A stretch of DNA of 64,000 bases from Pseudomonas aegrilactucae (GCF_019168305.1 NZ_JAHTBI010000037.1:62001-126000); one strand, 5' to 3'. Shown: positions 1 to 9,092, counted from the stretch's first letter. Notes: generated by a model from the letters alone, not told the origin. Numbers and translations: made by a program.

Positions 1-114
1 TACTTTGCCGAGCGCATCGCCGCGCTGCACGAGCGCGATGGCATTTGCGGACGCATCGAGATCGCCAACGGCGGTACGCTGGGCGGTGGGTTGTTCCGCT
101 TGTACCTGCCCTGA
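1..114 (+). CDS. C-terminal end of a probable sensor histidine kinase (partial)
   Basis: The window opens inside a forward gene whose last 37 residues are readable before a TGA at 112-114. The tail has the look of the end of a histidine-kinase ATPase domain: a run ending ANGGTLGGGLFRLYLP, matching the usual G-G-x-x-F-x-L-x-L-P finish of HATPase_c proteins. Nothing of the catalytic H-box or sensor region is in the window, so the ligand and partner regulator are unknown. The call rests on this short tail only. Confidence 0.5.
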   Translation, partial: YFAERIAALHERDGICGRIEIANGGTLGGGLFRLYLP

Positions 115-269
115 ACCGGGAACCCCGAGACCAACAGCGCGTCGCCGGCAGTGCACCATGGCGCAGGAGGCCAGCCTTGCTGGCGCCCCCCACACACGTC
201 ACCCAGTGCGTCACGGCACAAGGCATGCCATCATCCGGCGCTCGAACCGCCCAGGATGGCCTTGCATTC

Positions 270-674
270 ATGCTCCGAACCTCTCTGTTTACCCTTGCCC
301 TGTTCTCTCTCCCGACACTCGCCCACGCCGCCCCGGCCGCCTCGGACAAAAGCTGCAGGGGCGACGATTATGTATGCCCGGACTGGATGCCGACCCAGGG
401 GCAGGTACAGGCCGCAGTCGCCGAGCTTACCCGCAAGCTCCACGACAGCGGCCGCATGACATCGCCCATCAACACCCTGCGCGGCGTCGATGTCTCGACG
501 GTGTCGTGCGGGTCCATGGGCTCTGACCGAGACTCGAATTTCGTCTGCGGTGGCCAAGCTACCCTGCGTGGCTACTTCTGGCAGGCCCATGTCGTGCAGT
601 TCTCCTACACCCTGCAGTTGTCCGAATCGAACCGGTTCAGCGCCTACGTTCAAGGCGAATGGGTTGAGTTGTAA
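270..674 (+). CDS. Small secreted protein of unknown function
   Basis: 134 residues starting MLRTSLFTLALFSLPTLAHA, a clear Sec signal peptide with probable cleavage after AHA, so the mature protein should be periplasmic or exported. The frame is open further upstream, but only the ATG at 270 places the hydrophobic stretch at the N-terminus. Four cysteines in the mature part (in SCRG, VCPD, VSCG, FVCG) suggest disulfides. I recognise no domain. It stands alone between a kinase end and a GNAT gene, about 155 bp after the former. Confidence 0.55.
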   Translation: MLRTSLFTLALFSLPTLAHAAPAASDKSCRGDDYVCPDWMPTQGQVQAAVAELTRKLHDSGRMTSPINTLRGVDVSTVSCGSMGSDRDSNFVCGGQATLRGYFWQAHVVQFSYTLQLSESNRFSAYVQGEWVEL

Positions 675-729
675 GGCGATTCATGGCTGACTGCGCGCTC
701 TTTTTTACCGAACCGTCCAAGTGCACCCC

Positions 730-1236
730 ATGAGCGAACTCACCGTCGAGCTGATCCAAACCGGCCCCGAGCATATCGAGCTGATCCGCAACCTGTACCA
801 GTTCTACGCCTACGAGTCCTCTGACTGGGAGCAGGAAGACGTGGAGGCGGATGGCCGTTTCTACATCCATGACGAGCACCTGGCCCGTTACTGGCAAGCG
901 CCGCAGTGGAGCGCCAACCTGATCCTGGTCGATGGCTACATTGCCGGTTTCCTGCTGGTCGAGCGCAGCGAACTGGCAGGTATCGAGGCGCTGGAGCTGG
1001 CTGACCTGTTCATCCTCAAGCGCTACCGGCGCAAGGGCATCGGCGGCGCGTTGGCGACCCAGGTGCTGATGAGCGCGGAGCACGACTGGCTGGTGCGCTT
1101 CTATGACCAGGATGAAACATCGCAGGCCTTCTGGCGCAGTGTGCTCGACAACCTGCCGCGCCCGGTGCAGGCGATCGAGCTGGATGACGAGCCGCAGTTG
1201 CTGACCTACCGCATCACACGGGCGGTGCTGCACTGA
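730..1236 (+). CDS. GNAT-family N-acetyltransferase
   Basis: 168 residues. It has the GNAT acetyl-CoA pyrophosphate-binding loop RYRRKGIGGAL (Q/R-x-x-G-x-G/A) at about residues 98-108, preceded by the typical beta-4 strand ADLFILK. These enzymes transfer acetyl groups from acetyl-CoA to amines; the substrate cannot be read from sequence. I chose ATG 730 over a GTG three codons upstream; neither has a strong ribosome site. It lies alone, 56 bp after a secreted protein gene and 128 bp before an OmpA lipoprotein gene. Confidence 0.8.
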   Translation: MSELTVELIQTGPEHIELIRNLYQFYAYESSDWEQEDVEADGRFYIHDEHLARYWQAPQWSANLILVDGYIAGFLLVERSELAGIEALELADLFILKRYRRKGIGGALATQVLMSAEHDWLVRFYDQDETSQAFWRSVLDNLPRPVQAIELDDEPQLLTYRITRAVLH

Positions 1237-1364
1237 TTCGATCGGGTGTGCCGAGTGATGGACTACAGTGGTGGGGAGGGAATTATTTGCGGCGGTCGTG
1301 TTCCAAGCCTGGCAGGGCACCGTAAGTGGCCCGCTGCACACACGAATTCTGTAGGAGCTTGTCC

Positions 1365-2060
1365 ATGTTCACCATGCGTCGTTTGATTATCGTCGCCACA
1401 GCGGCTGCCGTGATGACCGGTTGTGCCGGCCAGAACCCTTATGACAATCAGGGGCAGGCGCAGCAAGGGTCCAGCGGGATGAGCAAAACCGTCAAGTACG
1501 GCGGCCTGGGTGCGCTGGCCGGTGCCGTTGCCGGCGCGGCCATCGACCACAACAACCGCGGCAAGGGGGCACTGATCGGTGCGGCGGCCGTGGGCGCCGC
1601 TGCGGCGGGCTACGGTTACTACGCCGACCGGCAGGAAAAGGCACTGCGTGAAAGCATGGCCAACACCGGTGTAGAAGTGCAGCGTGAGGGCGACCAGATC
1701 AAGCTGATCATGCCGGGCAATATCACCTTCGCCACCGATTCGGCGAACATCGCGCCCAGTTTCTATTCGCCGCTGAACAACCTGGCGAACTCGTTCAAGC
1801 AGTACAACCAGAACACCATCGAAGTGGTGGGCTTCACCGACAGCACCGGCAGCCGTCAGCACAACATGGACCTGTCCCAGCGTCGTGCGCAGGCGGTGGT
1901 GACCTACCTTACCTCGCAGGGTGTTGACGGTTCGCGGGTGAGTGCCCGTGGCCTGGGCCCGGATCAGCCGATCGCGAGCAATGCCGATGCCAACGGGCGG
2001 GCGCAGAACCGTCGCGTCGAGGTGAACCTCAAGCCGATTCCCGGCCAGCAATACCAGTAA
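1365..2060 (+). CDS. OmpA-family outer-membrane lipoprotein (YiaD/YfiB type)
   Basis: 231 residues. A lipoprotein signal ends in VMTGCAG with the lipid-anchored Cys near residue 20. Residues about 45-85 form a glycine/alanine-rich stretch (GGLGALAGAVAGAAIDHNNRGKG...) typical of a glycine-zipper segment. The C-terminal half is an OmpA/MotB peptidoglycan-binding domain: VVGFTDSTGSRQHNMDLSQRRA and RGLGPDQPIASNADANGRAQNRRVEV contain the expected Asp and Arg that hold diaminopimelate. Start ATG 1365 has TAGGAG 8 bp upstream. It probably anchors the outer membrane to the cell wall. A REP-like inverted repeat follows directly. Confidence 0.88.
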   Translation: MFTMRRLIIVATAAAVMTGCAGQNPYDNQGQAQQGSSGMSKTVKYGGLGALAGAVAGAAIDHNNRGKGALIGAAAVGAAAAGYGYYADRQEKALRESMANTGVEVQREGDQIKLIMPGNITFATDSANIAPSFYSPLNNLANSFKQYNQNTIEVVGFTDSTGSRQHNMDLSQRRAQAVVTYLTSQGVDGSRVSARGLGPDQPIASNADANGRAQNRRVEVNLKPIPGQQYQ

Positions 2061-2069
2061 TACAGAAGC

Positions 2070-2141
2070 TTCGCTGGCAAGCCAGCTCCCACAGGGTTCT
2101 GCAGTGCTCACAAAACCCTGTGGAGCTGGCTTGCCAGCGAA
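2070..2141. repeat. REP-like inverted repeat pair
   Basis: Two arms of about 28 bases, each built on TTCGCTGGCAAGCCAGCT and its complement, are separated by a short spacer. One base is missing in the second arm, so the repeat is nearly but not fully perfect. It lies between two convergent genes and could also stop transcription from both. The same unit recurs at 12509-12568 and 31682-31763. Confidence 0.8.
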
Positions 2142-2164
2142 GGGCTGCAACGCAGCCCCGAGGC

Positions 2165-3058
2165 TCACCGCTGGCGCATCTTCTCCAGCACAACGTCCTT
2201 CTCTTCCCACAACCGGTTGATCCACTGCTGGAACGCCAGCCGGTAGGTCTCGTCCTGGTCATAGCTGCGCCCCAGAAACGCCTCGGGGATCGCCAGTTCC
2301 TCCACCTGCACCACGATCTGCGTCACGCGCCCACACAGCAAGTCCCAGAACCCGGGATTGCCTTGCGGGTAGTGAAGGGTCACGTTGACGATCGACTCCA
2401 GCTGTTCCCCCATCGCATCCAGCACGAACGCGATCCCGCCCGCCTTGGGCTTGAGCAGGTGCCGGAACGGCGAGCCCTGCTCGGCATGCTTGGCCGGGGT
2501 GAAGCGCGTACCCTCGGCAAAATTGAAGATGGCCGTGGGCTTGCCGCGGAACTTCGCGCAGGTGCGGCGGGTGGTTTCCAGGTCCTTGCCTTGCTTTTCC
2601 GGGTGCCTGGCCAGGTACGCCTTGGAGTAGCGCTTCATGAACGGAAAGCCCAGCGCCCACCAGGCCAGGCCGATCACCGGCACCCAGATCAGCACCTGCT
2701 TGAGAAAGAACTTCAACGGCCGGATGCGCCGGTTGAGCACGTACTGCAGCACCAGGATATCCACCCAGCTCTGGTGGTTGCTGGTCACCAGATAGCTGTG
2801 CTGGTAATCCAGCCCGGCCAGCCCGTCGACCTGCCAGCGGGTAGTGCCGAGCAGGTTCATCCAGCCCTTGTTGTTGCTGATCCAGGCTTCGTGGATATGG
2901 CGCATCAGCTCATCGGTCACACGCTGCGCCGCCGCGAACGGCAGGCACAGCTTGAACAGGCTGACGATGAACAATGGGGTGCAGCAGACGAGGGTGTTCA
3001 GCGCCAGCAGCAGCGAGGCAATCACCCCGCGCAGCGGCGCGGGCAAACAGGCGAGCAT
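2165..3058 (-). CDS. Membrane acyltransferase, PlsC/YihG-like
   Basis: 297 residues with a hydrophobic N-terminus (about residues 10-40). The PlsC acyltransferase motifs are visible: NHQSWVD (the NHX4D catalytic block), NFAEGTRFT (the EGT substrate block) and a proline-containing block further on. The family acylates lysophospholipids from acyl-CoA or acyl-ACP; length and the long N-terminus resemble E. coli YihG more than PlsC itself. It starts 2 bp after the pta stop on the same strand, so the two genes are probably co-transcribed. The exact acyl acceptor is not deducible. Confidence 0.85.
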   Translation of the reverse strand: MLACLPAPLRGVIASLLLALNTLVCCTPLFIVSLFKLCLPFAAAQRVTDELMRHIHEAWISNNKGWMNLLGTTRWQVDGLAGLDYQHSYLVTSNHQSWVDILVLQYVLNRRIRPLKFFLKQVLIWVPVIGLAWWALGFPFMKRYSKAYLARHPEKQGKDLETTRRTCAKFRGKPTAIFNFAEGTRFTPAKHAEQGSPFRHLLKPKAGGIAFVLDAMGEQLESIVNVTLHYPQGNPGFWDLLCGRVTQIVVQVEELAIPEAFLGRSYDQDETYRLAFQQWINRLWEEKDVVLEKMRQR

Positions 3059-3060
3059 GG

Positions 3061-5157
3061 TCAGTTATCCCGCGAACGGTTGGCCTGAATCGCAGTCAGG
3101 GCAATGGTGTAGACGATATCGTCGACCTGGGCACCGCGCGGCAGGTCGTTGACCGGCTTGCGCAGGCCTTGCAGCATCGGCCCCAGGCTCACGCAATCGG
3201 CGCTGCGCTGCACGGCCTTGTGCGTGGTGTTGCCGGTGTTCAGGTCGGGGAACACGAACACCGTGGCACGCCCGGCCACCGGGCTGTTGGGCGCCAGCTG
3301 GCGGGCGATGTCCTGATTGGCGGCGGCGTCGTACTGCAACGGGCCGTCGATCTGCAGGCCGCGCTGGGTTTCCTGGGCCAGCAGGGTGGCCTCGCGGACT
3401 TTCTCCACCTCTTCGCCGGTGGCCGAATCGCCGCTGGAATAACTGATCATCGCCACCCGCGGGGTGATGCCGAAGGCCTGCGCCGAGTCGGCGCTCTGCA
3501 GCGCGATTTCGGCCAGTTCGCCGGCGCTGGGGTGCGGGTTCATCACGCAGTCGCCGTACACCAGCACCTGTTCGGGGAACAGCATGAAGAATACCGACGA
3601 CACCAGGCTGCAGCCCGGCGCCGTCTTGATCAGTTGCAAGGCCGGGCGGATGGTATTGGCGGTGGAGTGCACCAGCCCCGAGACCAGGCCGTCGACTTCG
3701 TCCAGCGCCAGCATCATGGTGCCGATCACCACCGGGTCTTCCAGTTGCTGTTCGGCCATTGGCGCGTTCAGGCTCTTGCTCTTGCGCAGGTTGACCATGG
3801 GTTCGACGTAGCGCTCGCGGATCAGGTCCGGGTCGAGGATCTCCAGGCCTTCGGGCAGGCTGATGCCCTGGGCGCGGGCGACCGCCTGCACGTCTTCGGG
3901 CTTGGCCAGCAGCACGCAGCGGGCGATGCCGCGGGCCTGGCAGATGGCGGCCGCCTGCACGGTCATGGGCTCGGCGCCCTCGGGCAGCACGATGCGCTTG
4001 TTGGCCTGCTGGGCGCGCTGGATCAACTGATAACGGAACACCGCCGGCGACAGGCGCATTTCACGCGGGGTGCCGCAGCGCAGGTTGAGCCAGTCGGCAT
4101 CCAGGTGGCTGGCGACGAAGTCGGTGATGATTTCCGCGCGCTCGCGGTCATCCACCGGGATCTCCTTGTTCAGCTGGTTCAACTGGTTGGCGGTGTCGTA
4201 GGAACCGGTGCTCACCGACAGCACCGGCAGGCCGGCCAGCAGGGCGCCCTGGCACAGCTCGAGGATGCGCGGGTCGGGCTTGCTGTCGCTGGTCAGCAGC
4301 AGGCCGGCCAGCGGCACGCCGTTGATCGCCGCCAGGCTCACCGCGAGGATGATGTCGTCGCGGTCGCCCGGGGTCACCACCAGCGTGCCGGGCTTGAGCA
4401 GCGGCACGGTGTTGGCCACGGTACGTGCGCAGAGGATGATCTTGTTCATGCGCCGGGTTTCATAGTCGCCGGCGTTGAGCACCTGGGCGCCCAGCAGCTC
4501 GGCCACGTCGCGGGTGCGTGGGTCGTTCAGGCCGGCCTGGAACGGGATGCAGCCGAGCAGGCGGAACTCGCCGCTGCGCAGCAACGGCGAATGCTCCTGC
4601 AGGCGGCTGGCGAAGGCGTCCATCGGCTCGTCGCTGCGCACCTTGTTGAGAATCACCCCCAGCACTTTGGGGTCACGCGGGCCGCCGAACAGCTGCGCCT
4701 GCAACTCCACACGGCCGGACAGCTCGGCCAGCACGTCGTTTTCCGGCGCCGACACCAGGATCACCTCGGCGTCCAGGCTCTTGGCCAGGTGCAGGTTGAC
4801 CCGCGCGGCATAGCTGGCATGGCGGGTTGGCACCATGCCTTCGACCACCAGCACGTCCTTGCCGATGCAGGCCTGCTGGTAGAGGGTGATGATCTGCTCG
4901 AGCAGTTCGTCCAACTGCCCATCGCCCAGCATGCGCTCGACGTGCGCCAGGCTTAGCGGCTGCGGCGGCTTGAGGCCGTGTGTGCGCGCGACCAGTTCGG
5001 TGGAGCGCTCCGGGCCGGTATCGCCGGGGTGCGGCTGGGCGATCGGCTTGAAGAAGCCGACCTTCAGCCCGGCGCGCTCCAGGGTACGCACCAGGCCCAG
5101 GCTGATGGAGGTCAGGCCGACACCGAAGTCGGTCGGCGCGATGAAAAATGTCTGCAT
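3061..5157 (-). CDS. pta: Phosphate acetyltransferase
   Basis: 698 residues, the long Pta form. The N-terminus (MQTFFIAPTDFGVGLTSISLG...) is the P-loop-like dethiobiotin-synthetase-type domain, the middle is the DRTGG domain, and the C-terminal half (IVLPEGAEPMTVQAA... to DIVYTIALTAIQ) is the catalytic PTA_PTB domain. It interconverts acetyl-CoA and acetyl phosphate in the cytoplasm. It is followed on the same strand by the acyltransferase gene. In P. aeruginosa, as I recall, ackA sits next to pta; no ackA lies here, where slyD diverges directly. Confidence 0.95.
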   Translation of the reverse strand: MQTFFIAPTDFGVGLTSISLGLVRTLERAGLKVGFFKPIAQPHPGDTGPERSTELVARTHGLKPPQPLSLAHVERMLGDGQLDELLEQIITLYQQACIGKDVLVVEGMVPTRHASYAARVNLHLAKSLDAEVILVSAPENDVLAELSGRVELQAQLFGGPRDPKVLGVILNKVRSDEPMDAFASRLQEHSPLLRSGEFRLLGCIPFQAGLNDPRTRDVAELLGAQVLNAGDYETRRMNKIILCARTVANTVPLLKPGTLVVTPGDRDDIILAVSLAAINGVPLAGLLLTSDSKPDPRILELCQGALLAGLPVLSVSTGSYDTANQLNQLNKEIPVDDRERAEIITDFVASHLDADWLNLRCGTPREMRLSPAVFRYQLIQRAQQANKRIVLPEGAEPMTVQAAAICQARGIARCVLLAKPEDVQAVARAQGISLPEGLEILDPDLIRERYVEPMVNLRKSKSLNAPMAEQQLEDPVVIGTMMLALDEVDGLVSGLVHSTANTIRPALQLIKTAPGCSLVSSVFFMLFPEQVLVYGDCVMNPHPSAGELAEIALQSADSAQAFGITPRVAMISYSSGDSATGEEVEKVREATLLAQETQRGLQIDGPLQYDAAANQDIARQLAPNSPVAGRATVFVFPDLNTGNTTHKAVQRSADCVSLGPMLQGLRKPVNDLPRGAQVDDIVYTIALTAIQANRSRDN

Positions 5158-5351
5158 GCGAGCTTCTCGAAGTGAGCTGTTGCAAAAGAATCAAGTGCCA
5201 AGGGTATCGCTATCGACCCCCTGAGCGCACCCGCTGGCAGTAAAAGGCAGGTGCGGCGGATGCGTTCCGTTTGTCCGGGTTGCGTTCGCTTTCGGGCGAT
5301 GCGTTGGTTACACTTGCTCGTTCTACATTCTTATGCAAAAGGTCTCGCCCC

Positions 5352-5837
5352 ATGCCGATCGCCGCCAACAAGGCTGTCTCCATCGACTATACCCTGACCA
5401 ACGACGCTGGTGAGGTCATCGATAGCTCCAACGGCGGCGCGCCGCTGGTTTACCTGCACGGTGCAGGCAACATCATTCCAGGCCTGGAAAAAGCCCTGGA
5501 AGGCAAAGACGCCGGCGCTGAGCTGGACGTCGCCATCGAGCCGGAAGACGCCTACGGCGAATACCTGGCCGAGCTGGTCAGCACCCTGAACCGCAGCATG
5601 TTCGAAGGCGTCGACACGCTGGAAGTGGGCATGCAGTTCCACGCTTCCGCGCCCGATGGCCAGATGCAGATCGTGACCATCCGTGACCTGGACGGCGATG
5701 ACGTGACCGTCGACGGCAACCACCCACTGGCTGGCCAGCGCCTGAACTTCAAGGTCAAGGTCGTGGCGGTACGTGATGCCAGCGAAGAAGAAATCGCCCA
5801 TGGCCACGTGCATGGCGAAGGTGGCCATCAGCACTGA
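5352..5837 (+). CDS. slyD: FKBP-type peptidyl-prolyl isomerase / metallochaperone SlyD
   Basis: 161 residues. It begins MPIAANKAVSIDYTLTNDAGEVIDSS, followed by LVYLHGAGNIIPGLEKAL and PEDAYGEY, the FKBP halves that flank the inserted IF chaperone loop of SlyD. The C-terminus ends in a short histidine-rich tail (HGHVHGEGGHQH), probably for nickel or other metals. The frame is open upstream, but ATG 5352 gives the conserved SlyD N-terminus. It diverges from pta and ends in a rho-independent terminator. Confidence 0.93.
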   Translation: MPIAANKAVSIDYTLTNDAGEVIDSSNGGAPLVYLHGAGNIIPGLEKALEGKDAGAELDVAIEPEDAYGEYLAELVSTLNRSMFEGVDTLEVGMQFHASAPDGQMQIVTIRDLDGDDVTVDGNHPLAGQRLNFKVKVVAVRDASEEEIAHGHVHGEGGHQH

Positions 5838-5868
5838 TTTTCTGCGCTAAGCTCAGAGAGTCGCTAAG

Positions 5869-5929
5869 GCGCCCGGGCAAGTCCGTCGTGTTCTCCCAGG
5901 AGGCAGACGGCTTGGACGGGCGCTTTTTT
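5869..5929 (+). terminator. Rho-independent terminator after slyD
   Basis: GCGCCCG-CAAGTCCGTC pairs imperfectly with GACGG-CTTGGACGGGCGC across a loop of about 17 bases, and the stem is followed at once by six T. It lies 32 bp after the slyD stop and 50 bp before gpx, so it separates the two genes. Confidence 0.8.
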
Positions 5930-5979
5930 AGTGGGCTGAATTCGTTGCACCAGCCGGGAACGCAAAAGGGGAGTTCGTC

Positions 5980-6462
5980 ATGAGTGCATTTCACGACCTG
6001 AAGCTGCAGGCCCTCGACGGCCAGGAGCTGCCATTGGCGCCGTTCAAGGGCCAGGTAGTGCTGGTGGTCAATGTGGCCTCCAAGTGCGGCCTGACGCCAC
6101 AGTACGCGGCGCTGGAAAATCTCTATCAGCAGTACAAGGACCAGGGCTTCAGTGTACTGGGCTTGCCGTGCAACCAGTTTGCCGGGCAGGAGCCTGGCAG
6201 CGAGCAGGATATTGCCGCGTTCTGCAGTCAGACCTACGGAGTGAGTTTCCCGTTGGGTGGCAAGCTGGAGGTCAACGGCCCTGACCGGCACCAGCTGTAC
6301 CGCTTGCTGGCCGGTGAAGGCGCCGAGTTCCCCGGGGACATCACCTGGAACTTCGAGAAGTTCCTGGTGGGCAAGGACGGTCGGGTGCTGGCGCGGTTCT
6401 CGCCGCGTACGGCGCCGGATGATGCCACGGTGGTGCAGGCGATCGAAAAAGCCCTGGCCTGA
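5980..6462 (+). CDS. Glutathione peroxidase-family thiol peroxidase
   Basis: 160 residues. The peroxidatic cysteine is Cys36 in NVASKCGLTPQ, where animal enzymes carry selenocysteine. Cys64 in LPCNQF and Cys82 in AAFCSQ are further conserved positions, the latter being the usual resolving cysteine in bacterial thioredoxin-dependent members (BtuE type). The catalytic Gln and Trp (NQF, WNFEKF) are also present. It reduces hydroperoxides, more likely with thioredoxin than glutathione. ATG 5980 follows AAAGGGGAG. Confidence 0.92.
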   Translation: MSAFHDLKLQALDGQELPLAPFKGQVVLVVNVASKCGLTPQYAALENLYQQYKDQGFSVLGLPCNQFAGQEPGSEQDIAAFCSQTYGVSFPLGGKLEVNGPDRHQLYRLLAGEGAEFPGDITWNFEKFLVGKDGRVLARFSPRTAPDDATVVQAIEKALA

Positions 6463-6471
6463 TGGGCCCCA

Positions 6472-6535
6472 TCGCCGGCAAGGCCGGCTCCTGCAATGGC
6501 TGCACAGTCGTCTGCAGGAGCCGGCCTTGCCGGCG
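6472..6535. repeat. REP-like perfect inverted repeat, second family
   Basis: Two arms of 24 bases (6472-6495 and 6512-6535) are exact reverse complements around a 16-base spacer. The core is GCCGGCAAGGCCGGC. This is a different sequence family from the repeats at 2070, 12509 and 31682; single or diverged copies recur at 19607 and 53680. Confidence 0.85.
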
Positions 6536-6627
6536 AAAAATCCACCCCGATCACCGCTATCAATAGTAGTGGGGTCGCCGACAATCCCGCCCTATGCTCA
6601 GGCGCCATTCCTCCAAAGGAGCGCCGC

Positions 6628-7731
6628 ATGCCCGCCCAAACCCTGTTCACCCCCTTTACCCTGGGCGCCCTCGAGCTGCCGACCCGCGTGGTCATGGCGC
6701 CGATGACCCGTACCTTCTGCCCCGGCGGCGTGCCCCACGCGCAGGTGGTCGAGTACTACCGGCGCCGCGCCGCCGCCGATGTCGGCCTGATCATCACCGA
6801 AGGCACCACCGTCGACCACCCGGCCGCCAACGGCTACCCCAACGTGCCGCGCTTCCATGGCGCCGATGCCCTGGCCGGGTGGAAGCAGGTGGTGGATGCG
6901 GTGCACGCCGAGGGGGGCAAGATCGTGCCGCAGCTGTGGCATGTGGGCAATGTGCGACGCCTGGGCACCGAGCCGGACGCCAGCGTGCCGGGCTACGGCC
7001 CGAGTGAAAAACGCAAGGACGGCCAGGTGGCGGTGCACGGCATGACCCACGCCGACATCCGCCAGGTGATCGACGCCTTCGCCCGGGCCGCCCGCGACGC
7101 CCAGGCCATCGGCATGGACGGCGTCGAGATCCACGGTGCCCACGGCTACCTGATCGACCAGTTCTTCTGGGCTGCCAGCAACCAGCGCAGCGACGAATAC
7201 GGCGGCGACCTGGCCGGGCGCTCGCGCTTTGCCATCGAGCTGATCCAGGCCGTGCGCGCCGCCGTAGGGCCCGACTTCCCGATCATTTTCCGCTTTTCAC
7301 AATGGAAGCAGCAGGACTACAGCGCCCGCCTGGTCGACAACGCCGAGGCGCTGGGGGCGTTCCTGCAGCCGTTGGCCGCAGCCGGGGTAGATATCTTCCA
7401 CTGCTCGACACGCCGCTTCTGGGAGCCCGAGTTCGACGGCAGCGACCTCAACCTGGCCGGCTGGACGCGCCTGCTCACTGGCAAGCCGACCATCACCGTG
7501 GGCAGCGTCGGCTTGGACGGCGAGTTTCTGCAGTTCATGGTCGACACCGACAAGGTGGCGCAACCGGCCAGCCTGGAGCACCTGTTGCAACGCCTGGGCA
7601 ACCAGGAGTTCGACCTGGTGGCGGTGGGCCGTGCGTTGCTGGTGGATGCGCAATGGGCGACCAAGGTGCGCCAGGGGCGCGAGCAGGACATCCTGGCGTT
7701 CAGCCGCGCGGCGCTGACGAGCCTGGCTTGA
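6628..7731 (+). CDS. Old yellow enzyme-family NADH:flavin oxidoreductase
   Basis: 367 residues with a complete FMN-binding TIM-barrel of the OYE family: FTLGALELPTRVVMAPMTR at the N-terminus, GVEIHGAHGYLIDQFF around the substrate histidine region, NQRSDEYGGDLAGRSRF, and the C-terminal FMN phosphate loop DLVAVGRALLVD. Such enzymes reduce activated alkenes or nitro compounds using NAD(P)H; the natural substrate is unknown. ATG 6628 follows AAAGGA. The last 32 bp overlap the end of the convergent glycosyltransferase gene. Confidence 0.92.
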   Translation: MPAQTLFTPFTLGALELPTRVVMAPMTRTFCPGGVPHAQVVEYYRRRAAADVGLIITEGTTVDHPAANGYPNVPRFHGADALAGWKQVVDAVHAEGGKIVPQLWHVGNVRRLGTEPDASVPGYGPSEKRKDGQVAVHGMTHADIRQVIDAFARAARDAQAIGMDGVEIHGAHGYLIDQFFWAASNQRSDEYGGDLAGRSRFAIELIQAVRAAVGPDFPIIFRFSQWKQQDYSARLVDNAEALGAFLQPLAAAGVDIFHCSTRRFWEPEFDGSDLNLAGWTRLLTGKPTITVGSVGLDGEFLQFMVDTDKVAQPASLEHLLQRLGNQEFDLVAVGRALLVDAQWATKVRQGREQDILAFSRAALTSLA

Positions 7732-8950
7732 CCTGCAGCGCGGGGTCGGCGCGGCGCGGCTGAGGCGCTGGCGCCGCCTGGCAGGCACTGCGCAGGTGCG
7801 CCTCGAACTGCTCGACGATGGCCGGCCAGCCCTGGCGGCTGGCATGCTGGCGGGCATTCAGGCGCACCCGGCGCAGGGTTTCGCTGTCTTCCAGCAGCCA
7901 ACTGGCGGCATCGATGAACGCCTCGCTGTCGCCTGGCATCGCCAGTGCGCCACTGTGCCCATGGCGAATATGCTGGGCCGCCGCGGCTTCGTCGTAGGCC
8001 ACCACGCCCAGCCCCGAGGCCAACGCTTCGAGCACCACGTTGCCGAAGGTTTCGGTCAGGCTCGGGAACAGAAAGATATCCCCCGAGGCATAGTGTTCGG
8101 CCAACGACTCGCCACGCTGCAGGCCGCAGAACACGGTATCGGGCAACTGCTGCTGGAGCGTGCCGCGTTGCGGGCCGTCACCCACCACGACCAGGCGGAT
8201 GGTGCGCGCAGGGTAGGCTTGGCGCAGCGCCAACAGGCATTGTCCGAGCAGGCCGAGGTTCTTTTCCGCCGCGAGCCGCCCCACATGCAGCAGCGCGATA
8301 TCGTCATTGCCCAGGCCCCAGGCCTGGCGTAGCGCGGGGTTGCGTCGTGCCGGATTGAACAGGCCGCTGTCGACCCCGCGTGCCAGCAGGGTCAGGCGTT
8401 CGAAGCCGCGCCGCTGCAGCTCCACGCGCTGGCTGATGCTGGGCACCAGGGTGCTGTGGCAGCGGTGGTGGAACCCGCGCAGGTAATGGGTGACCAGGCG
8501 TGTCATCAGGCCGAAGCCGTACTGGCTGGAGTACTGCTGGAAGTTGGTGTGGAACCCGCTGACCACGGCAATCCCGAGGCGCCGTGCGGCGCGCAGGGCG
8601 CTCAGGCCCAGCGGGCCTTCGGTGGCGATGTACAGCACGTGCGGCCGCTCGCGGCGCCAGCGCCGCAGCAGCTTGTGCATCGACACCTGGCCCCACTGCA
8701 GGCCGGGGTAGCCGGGCAGCGGCCAGCCACGGCACAGCAGCAGGTCGGCGTCGTGCGCCGCGCTGCTGTCGCCGGCCTGGCGCGGGCGCACCAGCTCCAC
8801 GCGATGCCCGCGCAGGCGCAGGCCCTCGCAGAGGCGGCCGAGGGTATTGGCCACGCCATTGATTTCCGGTGGGAAGGTTTCGCTGATCAGGGTGATGTGC
8901 AGGCTGGGGCTGGTCATGGGCTGATGTTCCGGTGCGCCGGTTGCGCTCAT
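7700..8950 (-). CDS. GT4-family glycosyltransferase
   Basis: 416 residues. The N-terminus ITLISETFPPEINGVANTLGRL is typical of GT-B mannosyl- or glucosyltransferases of family GT4. The C-terminal half has LLHVGRLAAEKN, and FLFPSLTETFGNVVLEALASG is the E-x7-E nucleotide-sugar motif. It probably adds a sugar to a lipid or envelope glycan; donor and acceptor are not evident. A second ATG 11 codons in (8917) is an alternative start that places the core motif closer to the N-terminus. Its end overlaps the OYE gene by 32 bp. In P. aeruginosa a similar gene sits in this neighbourhood (recollection). Confidence 0.88.
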   Translation of the reverse strand: MSATGAPEHQPMTSPSLHITLISETFPPEINGVANTLGRLCEGLRLRGHRVELVRPRQAGDSSAAHDADLLLCRGWPLPGYPGLQWGQVSMHKLLRRWRRERPHVLYIATEGPLGLSALRAARRLGIAVVSGFHTNFQQYSSQYGFGLMTRLVTHYLRGFHHRCHSTLVPSISQRVELQRRGFERLTLLARGVDSGLFNPARRNPALRQAWGLGNDDIALLHVGRLAAEKNLGLLGQCLLALRQAYPARTIRLVVVGDGPQRGTLQQQLPDTVFCGLQRGESLAEHYASGDIFLFPSLTETFGNVVLEALASGLGVVAYDEAAAAQHIRHGHSGALAMPGDSEAFIDAASWLLEDSETLRRVRLNARQHASRQGWPAIVEQFEAHLRSACQAAPAPQPRRADPALQVKPGSSAPRG

Positions 8951-9092
8951 ATGACCGCCGGATGACGGATTCGTGACGCCTGATCACCGGCGCCTGCGCC
9001 GCCTGAAAATATGCCGGTGAAGCGGCTCAAGATTGTCCGGCAATCTGCCGATGCAGAGGCATTCGAAACAGGCTTGCGCTCCAGGAGCGGTA

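Noticed and set aside
115..269. Longer N-terminus for the secreted protein starting as far up as 45
   Set aside because: The extra residues are Arg/Pro-rich, overlap the kinase end and would bury the signal peptide.
2974..4956. Open frame of 660 codons on the plus strand
   Set aside because: It is antisense to pta, which has all its domains. The predicted peptide is rich in Gln, His and Arg without known motifs.
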